From the NCBI GenBank assembly GCA_028288395.1, contig JAQBNV010000610.1, positions 1-10,118 on the forward strand: a stretch of DNA of 10,118 bases, written 5' to 3'. The notes beneath the pieces were generated by a model. The model was not told where the DNA came from and did no database searches. It was given only the letters and a program-made list of their open reading frames with translations. The stretch is from Adhaeribacter sp. (lineage in GTDB: Bacteria > Bacteroidota > Bacteroidia > Cytophagales > Hymenobacteraceae). Each line of letters opens with the position of its first letter. Positions within the stretch are counted from its first letter, which is position 1. The position numbers were made by a program, and so were the translations under genes. This document shows positions 6,543 through 10,118 of the stretch, piece after piece.

Positions 6543-7561
6543 AAATCTTAATCACCGGCGCGAATGGCTTTGTAGGAGCGGCGTTGTGCCGGTACTTTCA
6601 CCAACAAGGGCACACAATTCTGGCGCTCGGGCGGCAATCAAAGCCTCATCCCAACCTGGCGGCTATTGCAGATTATTTACCAGCTGATATAACCCAAACA
6701 CTGAAGCCATTCCGGGCCGATGTTTGCATTCATGCGGCCGCTTTGGCTTCCGATACCGCTGCTTATAAAGATTTATACCATAACAATGTAAAAGGCACCT
6801 GCCAGGTACTCCGGGCAGCCCGGCACTGCGCCTATTTTGTCCAGGTTTCGTCGTCCTCGGTTTACCAATTTGGCAAGGCCCCGGCTAAAGAAAGCGATGC
6901 TACGCTAAATGCCAACCTCAGCCCTTACGGCAGAACCAAATTAATCGCTGAGCAGCTGGTCCTGGAAAATATACCTACCAGTCAGAAAAGAATAATTTTG
7001 CGCCCCCGGGCTATTTACGGCATCGGCGACCGGGTTTTATTGCCGCGTTTACTGCACCTGGTAAAAGGAAACATTATTTTTTGTCCGGTTCCGGCTACAG
7101 TACAAACTTCGCTTACCTACATCGGAAATATTGGCTATGCCATAGACTTGTTTTTGCAGCAGATCAAGCCGCCCAGGATGCAAATTTATAATATTGCGGA
7201 TGCGCCGGCTTATAATTTAAGAAAAAGCATTTTACAATTGCTGACAGCCATATACCCCCCGGATGCAGCCTATTGCCAGGTTCCGATATTTTTATTAAAA
7301 TTGCTGGGGGGCATCAATAAAATGGTGCCTTTTAGCGCCAGATTAAATCCGTTTGTACTACATTCCCTTACCCAAAATGCTTTGCTGGATACCGGTACCA
7401 GCAAAGCCGGTTTAGGGTATGAACCCCAGTATAATTTTGAAGACACGTATCCCCAAATTGCGGCGTGGCTGCAGCAGCTAGGCGGGCCCGATTGGTATTT
7501 AAAAAACCTGACGCAGGCCCCTTGGGAATTAGGCCAGAAATTTGCAAATATACCTTTATGA
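6539..7561 (+). CDS. NAD(P)-dependent epimerase/dehydrogenase, OleD-like, TTG start
   Basis: The 340-residue protein is an extended short-chain dehydrogenase. The dinucleotide-binding motif GANGFVG is at 7-13, a Ser run at 104-107 supplies the likely catalytic serine, YxxxK is Y130-K134 (PYGRTKLIAEQ), and LRPRAIYGIGD follows at 154-164. This arrangement resembles OleD and 3-beta-hydroxysteroid dehydrogenase-like proteins ('LRPR-IWGPGD'). OleD reduces 2-alkyl-3-keto acids to the 3-hydroxy acids that OleC uses. The start is TTG at 6539, overlapping the ligase's TGA as TTGA. It is chosen because MKILITGANG begins the Rossmann strand as usual and no ATG fits. About 25 residues after a typical end (GGPDWYLKNLTQAPWELGQK) form a C-terminal tail of unknown role. 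A sugar-nucleotide epimerase is less likely, as no sugar genes are nearby. Confidence 0.87.
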   Translation: MKILITGANGFVGAALCRYFHQQGHTILALGRQSKPHPNLAAIADYLPADITQTLKPFRADVCIHAAALASDTAAYKDLYHNNVKGTCQVLRAARHCAYFVQVSSSSVYQFGKAPAKESDATLNANLSPYGRTKLIAEQLVLENIPTSQKRIILRPRAIYGIGDRVLLPRLLHLVKGNIIFCPVPATVQTSLTYIGNIGYAIDLFLQQIKPPRMQIYNIADAPAYNLRKSILQLLTAIYPPDAAYCQVPIFLLKLLGGINKMVPFSARLNPFVLHSLTQNALLDTGTSKAGLGYEPQYNFEDTYPQIAAWLQQLGGPDWYLKNLTQAPWELGQKFANIPL

Positions 7562-8181
7562 AAATAACCTGCCATTTAATAATAATCTTCTTTACCTGGC
7601 TACCGGTTTATAAAATATCGGCCCAGGATAATTGGGAATTGAAAAAAAACGAAAACGGCATTACAGTTTATTCCCGCGGCATTACGAACGAAAAGCTTAA
7701 AGAAATAAGGGTGGTTTGCGAGTTGCCGGGCACAACGGCCCAATTAAAAGAAATTCTGCAAAATGTGGGCGGGCACGCCCGCTGGGTTTACCTCACCAAA
7801 AAAACCAACCTGGTAAAAAAGGTAGATGACCAGACGCTTATTTATTACAGTGCCTCCGATATGCCCTGGCCGGTAACCGACCGCGACCTGGTGGTAGAGC
7901 TAACGATTACGGAAGCCCCTGATTCCGGAAATTTATCTATCCGGGCCAAAAGCATTTCGGACTACCTGCCGCCTAAAAAAGATTATGTCAGGGTTCCTTA
8001 TTCGCTGGCTACCTGGGAAGTAGTGCCGCTACCGAATAATAAATTAAAAGTCGATTATACATTCCGGGTAAATCCGGGCGGCGATATACCCAGCTGGATA
8101 GTAAATGCGGCGGCTACAACCGGTCCTTATAATACTTTTGTAAAATTAAGAGATTTATTAGCCGCCAAGCAGGCCCGGTAA
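7558..8181 (+). CDS. Exported START-domain lipid-binding protein
   Basis: The start is ATG at 7558, overlapping the previous stop as ATGA (7558-7561), although the frame is open further upstream. This start gives 207 residues with a signal peptide (MKITCHLIIIFFTWLPVYKI, then SAQ) and likely cleavage after SA, so the protein is probably periplasmic. There is no lipobox. The rest matches a START-type domain, a helix-grip fold with a hydrophobic cavity for one lipid: ARWVY at 75-79, the family hallmark MPWPVTDRDLV at 102-112 and NPGGDIPSWIVN at 172-183. Its translational coupling to the biosynthetic genes suggests that it binds or carries their hydrophobic product, but related START proteins also occur alone in Bacteroidota with no known ligand. 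The TAA stop is at 8179-8181, and no clear terminator follows. Confidence 0.85.
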   Translation: MKITCHLIIIFFTWLPVYKISAQDNWELKKNENGITVYSRGITNEKLKEIRVVCELPGTTAQLKEILQNVGGHARWVYLTKKTNLVKKVDDQTLIYYSASDMPWPVTDRDLVVELTITEAPDSGNLSIRAKSISDYLPPKKDYVRVPYSLATWEVVPLPNNKLKVDYTFRVNPGGDIPSWIVNAAATTGPYNTFVKLRDLLAAKQAR

Positions 8182-8233
8182 ATCCTAAAACTTTTTCCGG
8201 GCTTGGTAGTTAAAGAAGCACATTTTAACCTTT

Positions 8234-9043
8234 ATGCCCGAACTGCCCGAAGTAGAAACTTACCGCCGTTATTTTGAAGAAACAGCCTTGGGCCAGACTG
8301 TAGCCCACCTGGAAGTAGAAGATCAGCGACAACTTACCACCGATTTTGATACCCTGCAGCAAGCGTTAAAAGGCGCACAGTTTACCGGGGCACATCGTAT
8401 TGGCAAACACTTTTTGATAAACCTCAGTACCAGCAAAACCCTGGTTTTACATTTTGGCATGACCGGCGATTTGGCCTATTACCGCGATGCCGAAGACACG
8501 CCCCGCTTTGCCCGCATTGTTTTTCATTTCCAGAACGGCTTTCGGTTGGCCTTTATCGATTCGCGCAAGTTCGGCCGCGTAGGGTTGGCCGAAAGTATAG
8601 AAGCGTACCGCCAGGAAAAGAGACTTGGTCCCGATGCGCTGGATATAAGCCTGCTGCAATTGCAGGCTAGCCTGGGAAAACGCAAAGCACCTGTCAAATC
8701 TTTGTTGCTGGATCAGAAAATTCTGGCTGGTATAGGCAACTGGATTGCCGATGAAGTCTTGTTTCAGGCACAAATATTTCCGGCTAAACTGGCTAACCAA
8801 CTTTCGTCGGCCGAATTTAAGCGGTTACATGCTGCCATTCTGTACGTCTTAAAAACCGCCATTGAGGAGGAAGCCAATTACGGCAACTTCCCCAAAACCT
8901 TCCTCATCCATGCCCGGGGCTGGGACGATAGCGCCTTAAAACCCGCCGAACGGCAGGTTTGTCCCCAGCACCGCACGCCACTGAACATAATCAAAGTAGG
9001 CGGCCGCACTACCTACTTTTGTCTGGTTTGCCAGCCGCAATAA
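8234..9043 (+). CDS. mutM: Formamidopyrimidine-DNA glycosylase (Fpg/MutM)
   Basis: This 269-residue base-excision repair enzyme removes oxidised purines such as 8-oxoguanine and nicks the abasic site. The N-terminus MPELPEVETY holds the catalytic Pro2 and Glu3 once the initiator Met is removed, which fixes the start at 8234. Other family landmarks are K58 (RIGKHFLI), HFGMTG at 73-78, R111 in FIDSRKFG, and the helix-two-turn-helix KILAGIGNWIADEVL with N169. The zinc finger is C243xxH246 ... C263xxC266, with R258 in its loop (VGGRTT). His replaces the usual second Cys, but the finger should still bind zinc. It lies 52 bases after the START gene, with no overlap, so it may be a separate unit or a read-through tail of the operon. 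Its housekeeping function seems unrelated to the lipid genes. Confidence 0.97.
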   Translation: MPELPEVETYRRYFEETALGQTVAHLEVEDQRQLTTDFDTLQQALKGAQFTGAHRIGKHFLINLSTSKTLVLHFGMTGDLAYYRDAEDTPRFARIVFHFQNGFRLAFIDSRKFGRVGLAESIEAYRQEKRLGPDALDISLLQLQASLGKRKAPVKSLLLDQKILAGIGNWIADEVLFQAQIFPAKLANQLSSAEFKRLHAAILYVLKTAIEEEANYGNFPKTFLIHARGWDDSALKPAERQVCPQHRTPLNIIKVGGRTTYFCLVCQPQ

Positions 9044-9073
9044 ATACTGGTCGCATCAATTGCCCTCCCGGAA

Positions 9074-9312
9074 TATATTATACCAAATAGCAAATAACAG
9101 CTTCCTTAGCAGCACAGCCAATAGCTTTCCTTACCTAAGTCCGTCATGCTGTTAAGAATCTTCTGCCTGAGTTGGAATAGCAGGCAATAAACCAAATCTG
9201 TTATTTGCCTGTAACGCCTTCTAATCAGAAGATTCCTTCGGAGCGGACTTAGGTAAGGAATGATTTATATGTGCTGCGATAGAAGGTCTTTAGTACTAGC
9301 TGGTATAATATA
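9074..9312. repeat. MITE-like nested palindromic element
   Basis: Four nested inverted pairs share one centre. The outermost is an exact 12-bp pair, 9074-9085 (tatattatacca) and 9301-9312. Next is an exact 17-bp pair, 9127-9143 (ttccttacctaagtccg) and 9244-9260. Then comes an exact 10-bp pair, 9156-9165 (gaatcttctg) and 9226-9235, and an inner near-perfect pair, 9181-9190 and 9201-9211. There is no coding capacity and no obvious target-site duplication. The ttccttacctaagtccg part, with gtcatgctg next to it, resembles dispersed palindromic repeats I recall from Hymenobacteraceae genomes. It is probably a non-autonomous mobile element or REP/BIME-like repeat, and may also form a large RNA hairpin downstream of mutM. 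Confidence 0.7.
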
Positions 9313-9412
9313 ATTAAATGAAGAATATTAAATAAATAGTCCTCTTGACTTGCTTCATATTGCCAGCCCACTGCGGGGAAAAGGAAGGATTATCCTATTT
9401 AAAACTATAATG

Positions 9413-9427
9413 CGGATTTTAAATCCG
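9413..9427. repeat. Short perfect palindrome (7-bp arms)
   Basis: The sequence cggattt, one base, aaatccg can form a small hairpin. It lies 100 bases beyond the MITE-like element. It may be an operator-like site or a scar of another dispersed repeat; nothing in the sequence decides between these. Confidence 0.4.
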
Positions 9428-9737
9428 AAGGAGAACCGCTTTACCGGTATTTCCCAGCATTGTGTGGTGTAACGAACAAATATAACTTATTTCAAGATCA
9501 CTGCTGTTAGCAAAAGCTAATCCCTTAATTACTATTTAGATCATTAAACAACCTGAATACCATTTGATTATAATTCATCCTTTATATAACAAAATAAATA
9601 AATTTTATATATTATTATCAGAGTCCGGTTAAAACAATTTAAAATATTTTTTTCTGCTTTCCGTACGACTCTAAAAATTAGCCTTATCTGCTATATTGGG
9701 ATAAGACAAAATTATTTAAACAAAATCAGCTGTTTTC

Positions 9738-9768
9738 TTTGGATATATTTATTTTATCTCTACTTTTA
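9738..9768 (+). promoter_or_regulatory. Candidate promoter upstream of lipoprotein gene
   Basis: TTTG at 9738-9741 is separated by 19 bases from TACTTTTA at 9761-9768, seven of eight matches to TAnnTTTG. This fits the Bacteroidota -33/-7 layout. It would give a leader of about 255 bases before the ATG at 10030. The surrounding AT-richness makes chance matches likely. Confidence 0.2.
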
Positions 9769-10029
9769 AAAGCTGTATTATTTAAATATAGCTAACCAAT
9801 TATGCTTTAGGTATATCTTCCGTATTAATTATTATTTCTAATACCAAAACTGATAAGCTATTAAGTTCTGGTTCCGCGGGAAAGGTCATTTACAATTATC
9901 ATTTTAAGCTTTAAAAATAATCTTTGGTCATCCATAAACCAGGAACCTTAGCAGAAATATCTTGTAATTAATTTTCATTAATCTATTAAATATTAAATCT
10001 ATACTCTAAACTTTTACAAATCAGTTGGT

Positions 10030-10118
10030 ATGAAAATCAAATCTATCTTATTACCCGGCAAATCGATAATAGCTGCTGGCATCCTGTCGATGATGGTATT
10101 TGCAGGTTGCGACAAAAA
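10030..10118 (+). CDS. Lipoprotein, N-terminal fragment (3' end outside window)
   Basis: Only 29 complete codons are visible, from ATG at 10030. They encode a lipoprotein signal peptide: a basic start (MKIKSILLPGKS), a hydrophobic stretch (IIAAGILSMMVF) and a lipobox-like FAGC with the cysteine at residue 27, followed by DK. Phe at the -3 position is less common than Leu but acceptable. The mature protein would be anchored in a membrane. Its family cannot be told, because the rest lies beyond the window. Confidence 0.75.
   Translation, partial: MKIKSILLPGKSIIAAGILSMMVFAGCDK

Larger units (their letters stand above)
9313..10029. other. Long AT-rich leader/spacer before the lipoprotein gene
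   Basis: About 700 bases show no convincing gene. The first part includes a 15-bp palindrome, cggatttTaaatccg, at 9413-9427. From about 9480 the sequence becomes very AT-rich with scattered poly-A/T runs, as in an upstream regulatory region. A promoter candidate at 9738-9768 is listed separately. Confidence 0.5.

Noticed and set aside
7465..7557. Upstream extension of the START gene to an ATG at 7465
   Set aside because: It overlaps the reductase by almost 100 bases, and its residues (MAAAARRARLV...) are basic and not signal-like. The ATG at 7558 gives a clean signal peptide and a 4-base overlap.
9074..9312. CRISPR array
   Set aside because: The repeats are inverted pairs around one centre, with no regularly spaced direct repeats or spacers.

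Overview
The window most likely comes from a Bacteroidota bacterium, of Cytophagales / Hymenobacteraceae type (Adhaeribacter- or Pontibacter-like). This is inferred from gene content, from the weak, A-rich translation starts without a clear Shine-Dalgarno sequence, from promoter-like TTTG / TAnnTTTG pairs, and from roughly balanced-GC genes set in very AT-rich spacers. No rRNA or tRNA gene, CRISPR array or transposase gene was seen.

Layout: (1) 1-1323, the 3' part of a penicillin-binding protein 1C gene (pbpC). (2) 1324-3130, a gene-poor, decayed stretch. It holds a gamma-glutamyltransferase pseudogene fragment broken across three frames (1440-1746), a possible minus-strand coding remnant (1880-2017), a frameshifted or deletion-fused small exported SH3-like gene (2236-2564) and a perfect 27-bp inverted repeat (2574-2632). 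(3) 3131-8181, a five-gene operon in which every junction overlaps by 1-4 bases: AurF-like diiron oxygenase, KAS III/OleA-like condensing enzyme, OleC-like AMP-forming ligase, OleD-like NAD(P)-dependent reductase (TTG start) and an exported START-domain protein. (4) 8234-9043, mutM (formamidopyrimidine-DNA glycosylase). (5) 9044-10029, a long spacer with a MITE-like nested palindrome (9074-9312) and a very AT-rich leader. (6) 10030-10118, the start of a lipoprotein gene cut by the window edge.

The operon is the most interesting part. Its middle three genes resemble OleA, OleC and OleD, the enzymes that join two fatty acyl chains head to head, reduce the resulting beta-keto acid and close it to a beta-lactone. 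No OleB-like alpha/beta hydrolase, which would decarboxylate the beta-lactone to an olefin, is encoded here. Instead the operon opens with a ferritin-like diiron oxygenase carrying what appears to be the complete AurF ligand set, and ends with a secreted START protein that could bind a hydrophobic product. A beta-lactone, or an oxidised lipid derived from one, is a reasonable hypothesis. The product cannot be read from the sequence.
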